A stretch of DNA of 64,000 nt from Hemileia vastatrix (lineage: Eukaryota > Basidiomycota > Pucciniomycetes > Pucciniales > Zaghouaniaceae): positions 4,138,001-4,202,000 of the forward strand of contig JASXTE010000007.1 in NCBI GenBank assembly GCA_030280995.1, read 5' to 3'. Position 1 is the first letter of the stretch. Each line of letters begins with the position of its first letter. The position numbers and the translations under genes were made by a program. Under the pieces are notes generated by a model, which was given only the letters and a program-made list of their open reading frames with translations, ran no database searches and was not told the origin of the DNA. Below are positions 32,142 to 43,432 of the stretch, piece after piece.

Positions 32142-33418
32142 TTACAAGGCCAAGTTCATATGTGCAAAAGCCATTGGAAATGCTTTAATTAATTCAAAAT
32201 TATTATCTTTCTCAGCTTTACTTATCTGAGTGCCAAATGATGCTTTTGAAATTTCATTTTCCAGAAGTTCCATCTCATTGGATTCTCTTCCTTTACACGG
32301 GGAATTTGTGACTGACTCAATGTGTAAGACTGTGTTAAAAGAATTTATTTTAAATTTCCTTTTACCATTCATGCCAATTGTAAAATTGTTATTAGCAGGG
32401 TCTAATTTCACACCAAATTTAGTCAGAATATCATTTCCAATGATAAAACAGTTACTACAGTTATTATTATCCATTACTACAAAGTCACAAGTTACCCTTA
32501 CATAACCATGTTGGTGTTTAAAGAAAACAGCAGCTTTGTATTTACCAATCACCACACAATATGGGGGGCGGACTTGCTAGCAAGTCCGCAACCTTGGACC
32601 CAAACTCACCATAGATTGAACACACATTGAGCTATTGATAAAGGAACCATACAATCAGGGATGAACACCACTCAGTAGAACAGTTTTAGGTGGGTGTTCA
32701 AGTAGAGTTCAGTATGGGTTCAGTATGAGTTCAGTCTGAGTTCCATCTGAGTTCCATCTGAGTTCAGGTTGAGAACTTGCTAGCAAGTCCACCCCCTATA
32801 TTGCGTAGTGAATGGGGTGTAGCACTGATCCAAAACCTCTCCAATTTTTACTTTGAAGTGGCTCAAGCTTAGACTTATATTCACTATCAATTTTGTGTAA
32901 TGTATTAGTGGAAAAAACAGAACCAGCAGCTCCTGTGTCCAGTACTATATTAGATTTTCACCAGAAATGATAGCTGGAACTGTGATAGGTGTCATTCTAA
33001 AGTTATCAGCTTGTATATCCTTAATGATTTCAGCATCCTCAAAATTCATTAAAGATTCATTTGAGTCCATATTTAATATTGGATTTTCAAAGATGGACAA
33101 ATCATCTTCCAACATACAGACTTCATTTTCATCACTATATGAGATATTGCTGTCATAATCACTTGATTCTTTACTTTTTTCAGTTTCAGTTTCAGATTCA
33201 CATTGATTTTCAACAATATTTATGTTTTTCTCACATTTGTGACCTTTGACCCAAGGTTTGTTACACTTATAACAAGTATTTGTTTCATACTTTTTAGGTA
33301 CTACAGGTGCAGTAGGTTTTTTCTGCTTCTCCTGAAGTGTTTTTGAATTCTGGGTTTTTACAGGTTCAACATTTTGTTTAAAATTGGAATACCTTGCTTC
33401 ATACTTATGGTTTAACAA
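32142..33418 (-). pseudogene. A2 nucleocapsid and protease, interrupted by a MITE
   Basis: The zinc knuckle CYKCNKPWVKGHKC (C-x2-C-x7-H-x-C spacing) is followed by an acidic serine-rich linker. The protease active site reads VLDTGAAGSVFSTN near 32930-32890, one frame off the upstream gag because of a 1-base change at about 32945. A 261-bp MITE (32550-32810) separates this from the protease C-terminus (FIIGNDILTKFGVKLDP). Downstream lies the linker to RT. Without the MITE and the shift the domain would be complete. Confidence 0.88.
32550..32810 (-). mobile_element. CACTA-ended MITE (family M1), 261 bp, TSD AAT
   Basis: Ends CACCACACAATATGGGGGG and ...CCCCCTATATTGCGTAGTG are inverted repeats flanked by AAT (32547-32549 and 32811-32813). 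Just inside each end lies GGACTTGCTAGCAAGTCC, an 18-bp perfect palindrome (with one change at the right end). The middle has short repeats of the type GAGTTCAGTATG. It is inverted relative to the copies at 40464 and 59819. It disrupts the A2 protease. No coding capacity. Confidence 0.93.
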
Positions 33419-35308
33419 TATTTCATTACAAATATTTATAAAGTCAGAATATTCAGTAACATTAACTTTTCTAGCTACAACAATGTCTCTGACAGATATA
33501 GGTAATTTATATATTATCTTATCTTTCTATAAGTTAAAATCCATATGAGGCTCAATGGCTTTTAATATTTTGTTTAAATTCATTAAAAATAGCATAGGTT
33601 TGTCACCATTCAACGGATTATACCTAGTCTTCTCATAAAGTCTCTGCTGAGTAAGCCTGAATTTAGAACCTCCAAATTGTTTTTCAATAAGTTGTTTCCA
33701 TTCAGCCCAAGAGTAGTCTCTACCCTCACTTAAGACAGCTTGAAACCATAATAAAGCAACATCCTTAAATAAAGAAATTAATTTTGATGTTATCTCTTCA
33801 TCTGGTAACTTATATGAGAATTTCAAGTTGTCAATTCTTTGAATAAAATGATGCCAATCAGAGCTGGCTTCCCCATCATAAGTTGGGTACTGATCTATCT
33901 TAGGCCAGTTTTTCTGATTGGATTTTATCTCACTAATCTTAGGTAAATTCAACAAATCATTTACTTTTGATAAATGGTCTTGTATTTCTTCCTGCACGGA
34001 TTTGTGACTTACATTTTCAGATTTGACACTACCACCAGATGGTTTTAATTGTGGTGGTACAGGGAAGGAATGAGATTCACTTTTGCCAATGAAAAGATTA
34101 TTATTATATTTATTATACTTATGATTATCCTGGTTCATTAGTAGATTGGCAGTTTTAATCTCAACTTTAGATAATCTTTGTAGCAACTCAGAGACACTTT
34201 GATTTGTCTGGGAAAAAGATAACTTTGTTCTTGATTCAGTTTTCAATAAATGTGTTTCATATAATTTTTCTAACTCACAGAATTTGTTTGAAAGGTCATT
34301 ATATTTATTACTCAATGAATCATATTTAAAAGTTAGAGACAAATGTTTTTTCTCTAATTCTTTGTTACGTGTTGCTAATTGAGAAATGTTTAATGTCAAG
34401 GATGAAATTGTATCACTAGTGAGCTTAACTGTCTGTTCCTCACAATCAGTCATTCTATTCCACAATGCTGAAACAATTCTATGGACAGTTGGATTATTGT
34501 TAAAATATTCCATGTCTTCCTTTTCAATTCTCTCACTCTCATGTGAACTTCTCATCTCACTAGTAGGTGGTTGCAACTGAGGTTTAACTGTTTTATCATT
34601 ATAAATAGTACTGTTATTGTGGACAAAAGACAAGTCAGGTGTATCTACTCTAAAACCTAAATTTCTTAAATCCTCCTCTATTTTTTGCACAGACTTAACA
34701 TCAATAGAATTACCTATATTGTAATTATCAGTATTATGTTCAATCTGAGAGGGTAATCTACTTACCATGGGATGGTTGCCAGTCCTGATTTTTGGCGCTT
34801 TTTTACTTTGTAAGGGTGAGCTGAGGAAGTCAGATGAGGTGGTGGATCCCAGTTGCAACTGTGGCTTGTCCACTGTTGATGAAACCAGTCCTATTTCAAT
34901 TTTTCTACCAGGATTTTCTCCTGGGAGTGAGTTGACCCGCCTTGGATAGGGGGTTGCTGATTTGACTGACTGGGCTGGCCTCCCTTTAACTCTGCCAATG
35001 CCTGATTCATCTGCTGAAACCCTACCTTGCAATTGTTTTGCAACTGCTCTACCTCTTTGAACATGAGTGATTTTGATTCCTCCAATTTCAGAACCTTTTT
35101 GTCCAGGTGGGACAGTTTATCCTGAAGAGGAGGAGTCTTCTTTTTTATAGTTATCTTTTTTAAGAGGGCATCCTTTTCCTCTATACTCATGCTTTCTGCC
35201 TGGGGGTAATGTTGACCCTCCATGGTGATGTCCTGGAAAGTTTTTGTTAGCTTTAGACCTGGTATTATAAGCAGGCTTTTCACTTACACTGTCCTGGGGA
35301 GCACTCAT
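33419..35308 (-). pseudogene. A2 gag
   Basis: ATG at 35308 (MSAPQDSVSEKPAYNTRSK). This frame stops at 35117, reopens and runs 35032-33527, where TAG replaces Trp (DFNL*KDK; A3 has DFNLWKDK), then joins the nucleocapsid frame. A second frame at 34891-35283 carries the coiled coil MSIEEKDALLKKITIKK... as in A1 and A3. Later regions: long heptad stretches (LATRNKELEKKHLSL), a capsid-like NWPKIDQYPTYDGEASSDW / LWFQAVLSEGRDYSWAEWK. It would form the virus-like particle shell. Confidence 0.85.
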
Positions 35309-35818
35309 ATTGTTAAGAATGAAAATATTTTATGTCTACAAAAGGAAAAAACTCTATGGAATTAGTATACAAAAGATATTAGCAATTGTATCACTAATAA
35401 AAAATCAATGGAGCTTACCCTGAATTTATATCTTTATTTATTTAAATAAATTATAAGAAAAATTCGAAAAAATCTGTTAAAAATATAATAATAAGTTTAA
35501 CTAGACCATTATAAGGGTGAATAAGTAGCTTACCAAGCTTTAACCAAATACCAATTTAATTGGGTGTTATATTGTTGTCCAAATACCAAGTGAAATTGGG
35601 TTTATATTGGATACAGTTACTACTGTAAATACCTAATTTTTATGATAAAAAATTAGTACAATTATTTTAAGGGTTCTTTTCCGCAATCACTGAGCTATGA
35701 TGACCCACTAATATGCAGCAGACCCAAATATTTGGTTATTTTGAGCTGTACTAAGGTAAAAATCATGTCCCAAGGCTTATACTAAATAATAAGTAAAAGA
35801 TAAGGAAAGATCCCCAAT
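35309..35818 (-). other. A2 leader with primer-binding site
   Basis: On the minus strand ATTGGGGATCTTTCC follows the LTR end CTGACA; TGG starts three bases in. It differs by one base from A1 and A3 (GGGGGTC). The rest of the leader is AT-rich and conserved among the three copies. No gene. Confidence 0.65.
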
Positions 35819-36995
35819 TGTCAGTATAGTCTAGTATATAAGTATGATATACTAGTGTTTATTTATGGTCCTACTACTTATTGATAAATGATTTGGTGAT
35901 TAAACCTCAGGGGAAGACTAATAAAATAGTTATACTCAAATAATACTCACAATACTTGGATTTAAATGCGTGCTAGTGGTGGAAAATAGATAAATAAAAT
36001 ATAGTTATAGCTTATATAAAGATAATATCAATTTATAATGGCTTTGTAATATATTTCTAAATGTTAATAATTGTATAGTAGTGTTTGTTGGAGTTTTATT
36101 AATTGAATGATGATAAATAACCATCAAAATCCCTTCTTACTTATACCCAAATCCACTGGAGTGCACAGACCTTCAATCCAGATGATGTCACTGCTATCCC
36201 CGGAAATTACAGCACTGTGAGGGCCCATCACCTCCCCATGGCGTCCACTTCAAGCAGTTTCAACACCCAGACCTCCAGTAAGGACCCTCCATCACTATTA
36301 ATAATAACACAGATCCATACCATAAATAGAAAATCCAGATAAAAGCGGATACCATAAAGAAACAGGTAAAATAAACAATCAAAAAGAGATTTAATGAAAC
36401 CAAAAGCATATAAAGGAAACAAATAAAATTTCCAAGCCCCCAATAACATCCCCAAGCATCCACATTAACCCAGAAATATCCTTCCAACCCATAAATCCGT
36501 GAATAACCATCCAAGGATGTAATTTTAGTTGTCCAAACTGGGTGTATGCGCCTGATATAGGTGTCTATGCTTCTGTAGGCGTTGTGAGTCCACTTATTTC
36601 GTCCATATGACCTAAAATAAGCAGAAAAACAAAGGTTATAGGCTATTAAGGGGCTAAAACCCACTTATATACCTAAATATACATAATATACTGCATATTT
36701 CACTGAATATGAAATTTATGTATACATATAAGCTTATGTATGTCAATAATTACTTCATATCACTTAAGATAAGTATATTATGACTCCATTAACACCTTAA
36801 TAAGTATTATTAGGCCATGGATAAGCTATTTAAACTACTATAAGTTGTATAATAGAATAATAATTATATATATATATAATATAATAATATATATTATTAT
36901 TTTAACCTTATTTTTAAGATATAAGCTTAATTTACTTAAGTTTATCTTATTTTAAGCATAAGAAATACTCAGTCCTAAGGATTTTTAGGCTGACA
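35819..36995 (-). repeat. 5' LTR of A2
   Basis: 1177 bp, same length as the 3' LTR at 27878 and differing by scattered single-base changes. On the minus strand it starts TGTCAGCCTAAAAATCC, next to the TGTAT target duplication at 36996-37000. Confidence 0.93.
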
Positions 36996-37000
36996 TGTAT

Positions 37001-38800
37001 TTTATCTTCCTAAAACAATTTTGCTTGTACCTAAAAATTTTACTTTTTGTATTTTGATTATTTTTTTCTCTGTATTATTTTATGGTTTTATTATAATTAT
37101 AAATTCTTATTACTTTCCAAAACATGCTTTTGCACCAAAATACAAAATTTCAACTTTTTCTGATTAATGTTGAGTGAATAGCATTAAAAAAATGTTGTTC
37201 ACAAACATTTTTCCCCCTGTTTACTGTACTCATAATTTTTTTTTGAAAAAAAGTATACCAGATGATTTCCATCATCCCCAATAATAGTCAAAGAGGTAGT
37301 GGGTTCAGGAATTAATAAGTCTCATCCATCAAGATACATAGTTTGTATAGGCTCTATATGTTTATAGTTGAGCAAATTATAGTATTGATATCTTGTATTA
37401 TCACATTCTTGTTTAGTAGTCCTGTTACTTTGTCACTTTCCAGCTCATATTTTTTCACATTAGCATAGCATTATTGTTTAAAATTGCATACTATTACAAA
37501 AGTTTTAAGAGTATGTACAATCATGCATTAAAAATTACATTAGTAAATGTTGCAAGGCATTAAAAAATAAGGCTAATTGGCCTTCTTCCATTTTGCCTTT
37601 GCTAATTGGCACTAAATGTGAAGTTCTGCAGCTGTGCAACATTAACTCCTTATGTCTCATGCTCTTTTGCCTACTGTCATGCAATATCTACTCTTCATGC
37701 ATATTGCATTTCATACAAAGTGTCCAAAAAATGCAGTTTGAATTAAAGCATATTGAATTATATTTCAGTGCACACAATCATGAATTTTTTTTTACAATTA
37801 TGCAAAAGATATTGAATTAATCCTACCTCACATGCAATCAGTCAAATAGCTGATGGAAATTAGCTATTTTTCATGCTAAATCACTTCAATCCAACTAATT
37901 TAATGGGATACAGGAGCTCAAATTATCTTTTATGCATTTGGCATCACATACTCATTTTCTTTGATTAAAGATGCTGTGCAAATTGAGTGTTGAGCTAATT
38001 CAATTCAACATTGGCTCAATATTGACTGAGATATGGTTACATCAGTGCCACATGAGCTTTTATGTCAATAATGACTATATCTTGCTCAATTTTGCTCTAA
38101 TTTTGAATCTGACTAGCTCTATGGATTTGGAATAATGAAATGTGTACCCTTCCAAAGTCTTGGGACAACTTCAGCCACATTTGAAGCAATCTGATTGCTT
38201 AAAAAATCTGAATGATGTGATTGATTCTTGGATGAGTCATAAAACATGTTGAAACTTAATTTTGTGCCTGATGATTATATTTTAGGCTTGGAATTGAAAG
38301 CCAAAGAAGTTGAGATTAATATAAGTTAAAATAAAAGGGAGTCAGAGACATACAGAAAGTAACATAAAGGACATAAATGAAAACCAAAAAGGGATGAAAA
38401 ACACATTAGAACCTTATGTCCTGTGGTGTTAAGATCATATGGTGCTCAATTATCCTGCATTATTGTCAATTATGCAATTTGTATTTATAAAGATAATTTT
38501 TTGATGAACATTAGTGAAAGTGATGATTGGAGCAAAAATGGAAAATTAATGCAAAAAAAATTGCATAATTGGGCTAATTTCATGGATGATTGCATATGCT
38601 TTAAGAAAAACATAAACTATCTCAAGTTCTACAAAATTTAGTTTTATAATATTTTTCAACAAATATTTCAACCTTTTATCCAACTTGCTTTAATAATTTT
38701 TATAAGAAAAGAAGAATAAAAAAATGTTCCATTTCACAGTATGAGCTTGATTTGTAAGATATATTTCCATATCAAGAATTTCAGTCTTGTGCTTTTTGCA
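37001..38800. other. AT-rich stretch without recognisable genes
   Basis: Short open frames (37593-37820, 38423-38641) show no domain, signal or codon pattern that I trust. Frequent CATGCA / ATTGCAT words give it a texture different from the LTR elements. It may be old decayed repeat. Confidence 0.4.
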
Positions 38801-39068
38801 TTTTCTACAACCTAGGGAAGGGGAAGTTGTTTTGCTTCGCCCTCCCGCGGTCCGCATTTTTCACATGCTATTGTAACAGTGAAATTGATTTAGAAATTAA
38901 GCCACAAAGAAGGAAAATTAAATTATGAATTGATTAAGAAACTTCTGTTACTTACATGCGGGTTGAAATAGTGATTGACAATCATAAAAGGCATTGCTGT
39001 GCTGCGCTATGCATTCTAAGAATTTCGCGTAGGAGCGTCAGAGTTATTCGCTAGAATGTTCAGCCAAT

Positions 39069-39392
39069 ATGCAGAAAGGTTGCGGCTCTTGCGAAACAAT
39101 TCACGTCATTAGAACAGAAGACTTGACATTTGACATCAAAATCAGTTGGCATGCACCAAAAATTTATAAGTTTTCTTTTAAGTGTCAAGACTTTTGTCTA
39201 AATACAGTTTCAAGGATTTCTCTAAAGATACCGCAATCTTTCTTACATCTGCTGCAAGAAAATCTAGATATAAACAGGTTCGTTATCAACATACGGAGTA
39301 AGTTTGATCCTCTATTAGCGTATCCAGTACAGTTTACTTTCGTAGATACACTTCCATCTAACGGGCTGTTCCAATCGCGAGGGTTCCTGTGA
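39069..39392 (+). CDS. Hypothetical 107-residue frame
   Basis: Starts MQKGCGSCETIHVIRTEDLT and ends SNGLFQSRGFL before TGA. It lies in a patch of higher GC than its surroundings and faces the secreted-protein candidate at 39467. Four Cys, no signal peptide, no known domain. It could be chance, or an exon of a spliced gene. Confidence 0.25.
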   Translation: MQKGCGSCETIHVIRTEDLTFDIKISWHAPKIYKFSFKCQDFCLNTVSRISLKIPQSFLHLLQENLDINRFVINIRSKFDPLLAYPVQFTFVDTLPSNGLFQSRGFL

Positions 39393-39466
39393 GGAGAGCA
39401 TCCGATTCCTATGCCTGCCGGCCTTCCTGCTACAGCTGTGTTGAAGAATGAAAAATAGTAAAAGAA

Positions 39467-39784
39467 TTAAAAGTCTAGACGTGTCGCTCCGTGACTATCA
39501 TCAAGTTGCTTACTGGGATCTGGCTTGTTACAATCGGTGCAGGTAAATATGCCGTCGGTGCGCATACATCCTTTGACGTAAAAAAAATTAAAGCAGCTCC
39601 CAGCTTTTAGTGTGGAATATATCAATTTTAATACAGTAGATACTGAGTAGAACTCACTCCATTTATGCCCACTAAAATCACTTATTTCAAAAAAGTATAG
39701 AGTACATCCCATAGTCGAAGCAGCGGAAGATATATAGAAGCTAGAAATCGCGACAAAAATAACAATTTTTGTTAAGTCAAACAT
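39467..39784 (-). CDS. Small secreted cysteine-containing protein (candidate effector)
   Basis: A 105-residue frame with a true ATG at 39784. Residues 1-23 (MFDLTKIVIFVAISSFYISSA) have a short polar start, a hydrophobic core and a small-residue end, as in a signal peptide. The mature part has Cys in GC, SC, GC, TC and DC contexts and no recognised domain. Small secreted Cys-containing proteins in repeat-rich, gene-poor DNA are typical of rust effectors, but this is only a class resemblance. No intron is needed. It lies in a GC-richer island among foldback elements. The frame could also be chance; RNA evidence would decide. Confidence 0.45.
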   Translation of the reverse strand: MFDLTKIVIFVAISSFYISSAASTMGCTLYFFEISDFSGHKWSEFYSVSTVLKLIYSTLKAGSCFNFFYVKGCMRTDGIFTCTDCNKPDPSKQLDDSHGATRLDF

Positions 39785-40055
39785 TATAGGCTTGGGATAT
39801 TTATCAAAAATATGAATGATAACAGAAAGACAATTTAAGGTTTATAAATTTCTGATGGGTGCAGAAGCTCAAGTGGTTCAAGGATCGGAAAGAGAGAAAA
39901 AACATTTGCTTTATATATCCAAAGTTATGGATCCAACACCTGGCATCTTATCACACAACACTAACTCACTATTGGGTACGGTGAGTCTTTTTTATTGAAT
40001 TTTCTAGCTTAGCGATCCCCTATGTGCAATATACATTCCAAAATGCTTGCGGTTT

Positions 40056-40057
40056 TC

Positions 40058-40088
<31 letters not shown>

Positions 40089-40256
40089 AAAAAATTAAAA
40101 AAAATCAAAAAAATCAAAAAAAAAAAAAAATCAAAAGAAAATAAAATAAAAATCAAAAAAATCAAAAATAAATCAAAAATAAAATAAATAAAATAAAAAT
40201 AAAATAAAATAAAATAAAAATAAAAATAAAATAAAAATAAAATAAAAAAAAACGAA
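40056..40256. repeat. A-rich low-complexity tract
   Basis: A run of about 30 A residues is followed by A-rich AAAATC and AAAATAAAAT repeats over 200 bp. Simple sequence; could be an expanded poly(A) tail of an old retroposed copy, but no LINE or SINE body was recognised upstream. Confidence 0.85.
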
Positions 40257-40310
40257 AAAAACCTCTACCGCCCGCCAAAATGTGGTTGGGTGTGCAAGGT
40301 CAGCTGACTT

Positions 40311-41205
40311 CACTACACTGAAAGTGTGATATTGGGTATATTCTACCGGGGGGCATAAGCCTAGGTTTTTTTAGAAAAGAATACATATGTTTTCCCATCA
40401 GGAAAAAAAATATGTTACTTCTCAAAAAATAAGGTTCTAGCCAAGAGAAAAAGTTTTTTCTTACACTACGCAATATAGGGGGTGGACTTGCTAGCAAGTC
40501 CCCAACCTGAACTCAGACTGAACTCAGATGGAACTCAGACTGAACTCATACTGAACTCATACTGAACTCTACTTGAAGACCCACAAAAACTGTTATGCTG
40601 AGTGGTGTTCATCCCTGATTGTATGGTTCCTTTGTCAATAGCTCAATGTGTGTTCAATCTGTGGTGAATTTGAGTCCAAGGTTGCGGACTTGCTAACAAG
40701 TCCGCCCCCCGTATTGCGCGGTGTTAGGTTGATTTTTTTTTCCTGAAAAAAACACAAATCAAAATACTACCAAGTCAGAAAAAAAAGAAACATGTTGCGC
40801 AGGAAATAATGGCTATAAAATATACAGCTAGACCAAGAAAGCTTTGTAAAAATGCAATTTTTTTTAAACTTTTTGCCTTTCCCCGTACTCCTTTTGGACA
40901 CAACGTGAGCACACAATGGACCAATTGATCCTGTAAACAGCTATTCACGATATCCCATCCTCCCAATGTATGCATATATCCATAGTGTACAATTCAATTT
41001 TGCACTACAAGTATTATTTTTGAAAATCAACTCGGCATTGCACTCAAATTGGACCATTGTGTGTCCGCATCATGTCCCAAAAGGAGGGTGGGGAAAGGCG
41101 AAAAGTTGTAATTTTTTTTGCATTTTCACAAAGCTTTCTTGGTCTAGCTGTACCTAACCCACCTGCGAATATACCCATTGGTTACATCACACTTTCGGTG
41201 CAGTG
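40311..41205. mobile_element. Foldback element with CACTA-type ends, carrying a nested MITE
   Basis: The left part starts CACTACACTGAAAGTGTGAT...GGGTATATTC and the right part, reversed, CACTGCACCGAAAGTGTGAT...GGGTATATTC. Further in, 40829-40945 and 41030-41152 are inverted copies (GCTAGACCAAGAAAGCTTTG... / ...CAAAGCTTTCTTGGTCTAGC). The flanks CTT and CAT do not give a perfect duplication. An M1 MITE (40464-40723) is inserted in the left arm; without it the element is about 630 bp. No coding capacity. Confidence 0.65.
40464..40723 (+). mobile_element. CACTA-ended MITE (family M1), 260 bp, TSD TTA
   Basis: Ends CACTACGCAATATAGGGGG and ...CCCCCCGTATTGCGCGGTG, flanked by TTA (40461-40463 and 40724-40726). 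Contains GGACTTGCTAGCAAGTCC near the left end and one changed copy near the right, and a run of GAACTCAGACT / GAACTCATACT repeats. Nested in a foldback element. Confidence 0.93.
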
Positions 41206-41501
41206 CATGTAAGCGCATCATGGCAGGGGAAGAGTGGGTAATTTTTTTTTTTTTTTGGAAAACCCGTAAGCGTTTTAGAATTGGCATTAATTCCCAGAAA
41301 AATGGTTAAATGTCTTGGCACCCTGGTCTTAACTGAAAGATAGAAAAATATTTATTTAATGAGGGTTCAAAAGTGTCATCTCTTATAGAGCCAAGGCAAA
41401 AAAGCTTACGGAATTTTTGACCAAAAAATAAGTTTCCCTCACAAAAAAATAATTTGCCTATTAAAATAGAAGTATCTCTAGCCTATACTCGACCCTTTTG
41501 A

Positions 41502-41956
41502 CACTACACACCAAGTAAGATATCCCTGATGGGGATATCCAGCGCGAGTTGGGGATATTGTAGAGAGGGACATAAGGATAGAAAAATATGTGTAAGAAAA
41601 ATATGTGCGAGAAAAATATGTGTAAGGAAAATATGTGCAAAAAAATATGTGAGAAAAATAAGTGTAAGAAAAATATCTTGCAACCGTGGGAATGTTTTAT
41701 TTTTATAAAATTTTTTCCTCAAAAAAATGATTTTTTATTTCATTTTTTTTTTCTGTTTTTTTTACAATTTTTTTTTGTGAAAAAAAAAAAAATTCTCATG
41801 GCTGCAAATGATTTTGCTTACACTTACTTTTCTCGCACTTATTTTTCTTGCACTTACTTTTCTTATATTTATTTTTCTGACCTTATGTCCCTCCCTAAAA
41901 TATCCACAACTCGCGCTGGATACCCCCATCAGGGATATCTTACTTGGTGCGTAGTG
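41502..41956. mobile_element. Long-TIR MITE with CACTA ends (family M2), 455 bp, TSD TGA
   Basis: Ends CACTACACACCAAGTAAG and ...CTTACTTGGTGCGTAGTG with TGA at 41499-41501 and 41957-41959. The inverted repeats are about 180-190 bp long and themselves consist of AAAAATATGTGTAAG-type short repeats; a T/A-rich centre separates them. It begins with the same six bases as M1 (CACTAC) and makes a 3-bp duplication, as CACTA elements do, but is otherwise unrelated. The frames inside are only readings of the repeat. Confidence 0.9.
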
Positions 41957-41959
41957 TGA

Positions 41960-43140
41960 ATAGGCAAATCATTTTTTGGTGAGAGCAACTTTTTTTTTTC
42001 GTTGAGCATTTCACAAACTTTTGTAACTTGGATGTATTACAGAATATGATAGAAAAAGAGCATTGATGAAAGTGTCAATAGCGACGCAGAGGTAATTACA
42101 TTTTTTTATTTTTCTACCATACTTTCGCGCGATGTGGAACAACATTTTCGAAGTCTAAGATTCTGTTTACTGATTTTTGATTTGAAGAGTGAAAGTCAAA
42201 GTATACAAATTGCAAAGTTGAGGGGCAAGACGAAGTAGATCTATGTACAAGTTAGGACTGAATTTTAGAAAAGGAATGTTGATTGGAATTTTAAAGAATA
42301 TAATCTGGTATTCATGTGACTTTATGATGCAGCAAGGCTATGGGCGGCCGGCTTTATCAATTAAAAAAAAGTAGCAACCAGTGAAAAAGTAGTTTTTTTG
42401 TTATTTTTTTTTGTTTTTCTCGGGGGCGTTTTTGCTCTGGTAGCTGATTAAGGTAAAATTAACCAAATGATACTAAAAGTAGAAAGATAGTCTCCAAAGC
42501 AGCAAAAAAATTGATCCCCTTCAGGCCTCCTTTATTTGCAAATACACACAGCTTTATTGACATGGCTGAACAGATCAGACTAAAATTTTCAACTGCTGCA
42601 TGCATAATTGTTATTTTTGACAAATTTCCATCTTTGTTTTGCACAACCACCATTTTGAAAAAGCTGTGGAGTAAAAAAATCCTCATGAAATATTTCCACA
42701 TGCGTACTCAAAACTATTATGCCATACTCACCTACACCACAGTGTTAGGTATATAGTAGGTTTATACTTAGTTATTGTGTAAGTCTGCCTGATGATATGG
42801 CATTTGTCTTTTCTTTGGTTCATTCTGGGACTATGACTGATTCCATCTCTACAGGCTATGGGCTCCCTGCTCTAAGACATAAAAGAACATCAACCCAAAC
42901 CTATCTGATCCCACTGACCAGCATTATCATATTCTGTAAGGAAGCACAGCTGAAAAGTGTGAGGAGCTATAGAACAAATATACAGTTAAATATCACCCAC
43001 CAACAGCCATTAGTGATAGATAAAGAGAACAGATAAGCTAAATAAAGATGGACAATATAGACTCAGGACTGAAGTGGACAAGAAGGAACTTGAGGGATAG
43101 GGGCACTGAAGATAAGGGAATAGAACACCAGAAAAAAAAT
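41960..43140. other. Stretch without recognised genes
   Basis: Mixed composition, with some CG-containing words (GCGCGATGTGG, GGGCGGCCGGC). Short frames at 42511-42756 and 42797-43036 have no domain. Nothing further is supported. Confidence 0.4.
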
Positions 43141-43143
43141 ATG

Positions 43144-43325
43144 CGCACCTGATAGCAGGTGCAAATCCCTATCTTTGATATGATTCAGTTTTAACTCAGC
43201 TGTAATACTTCTGAAAAGACTGTGCACTGAACACTGAGCATTCCAGCTTGCGCGGTATCAAATCTGAGTTATGCTTGAATCACAAATGGATTGAGGGGTT
43301 GACACCTGCTAGAAGGTGCTGGCTA
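43144..43325. repeat. Short foldback element, about 180 bp
   Basis: Left arm GCACCTGATAGCAGGTGC... (to about 43200) and right arm ending ...GACACCTGCTAGAAGGTGC are inverted relatives, sharing also AACCCCT, TGATTCA and AACTCAG blocks. Each arm starts with its own imperfect palindrome (CACCTGATAGCAGGTG), a design like that of M1. Target duplication not clear. Confidence 0.65.
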
Positions 43326-43432
43326 TTTTTTCATGGTGTAATAAATTTAGTAAATAAATATGAGGGAAAGGAAAATGGATTCAAAGTCAGGAATAATTTT
43401 GTATCCATACACAATTCTCATCTATCACATGG

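Larger units (their letters stand above)
27878..36995 (-). mobile_element. Family A chromovirus (Ty3/gypsy) copy A2, nearly complete, TSD TGTAT
   Basis: 9118 bp, flanked by TGTAT (27873-27877 and 36996-37000). Both LTRs are 1177 bp and differ only at scattered sites, so this is among the younger insertions here. Minus-strand order: LTR, leader, gag, protease, RT, RNase H, integrase with C-terminal chromodomain, polypurine tract, LTR. A 261-bp MITE sits in the protease. Point stops and small shifts break gag and pol, so it is not autonomous now, but few repairs separate it from an open polyprotein. Confidence 0.95.

Noticed and set aside
39816..39998. 60-codon plus-strand frame
   Set aside because: No domain or signal; probably chance, though it is in the GC-richer patch.
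40056..40256. Possible poly(A) tail of a LINE or processed gene
   Set aside because: No recognisable retroposed body or target duplication around it.
41588..41959. Frame with repeated MCKKNMCEKN-type peptides and its antisense counterpart
   Set aside because: It is only a reading of the short repeats in the M2 inverted arms.
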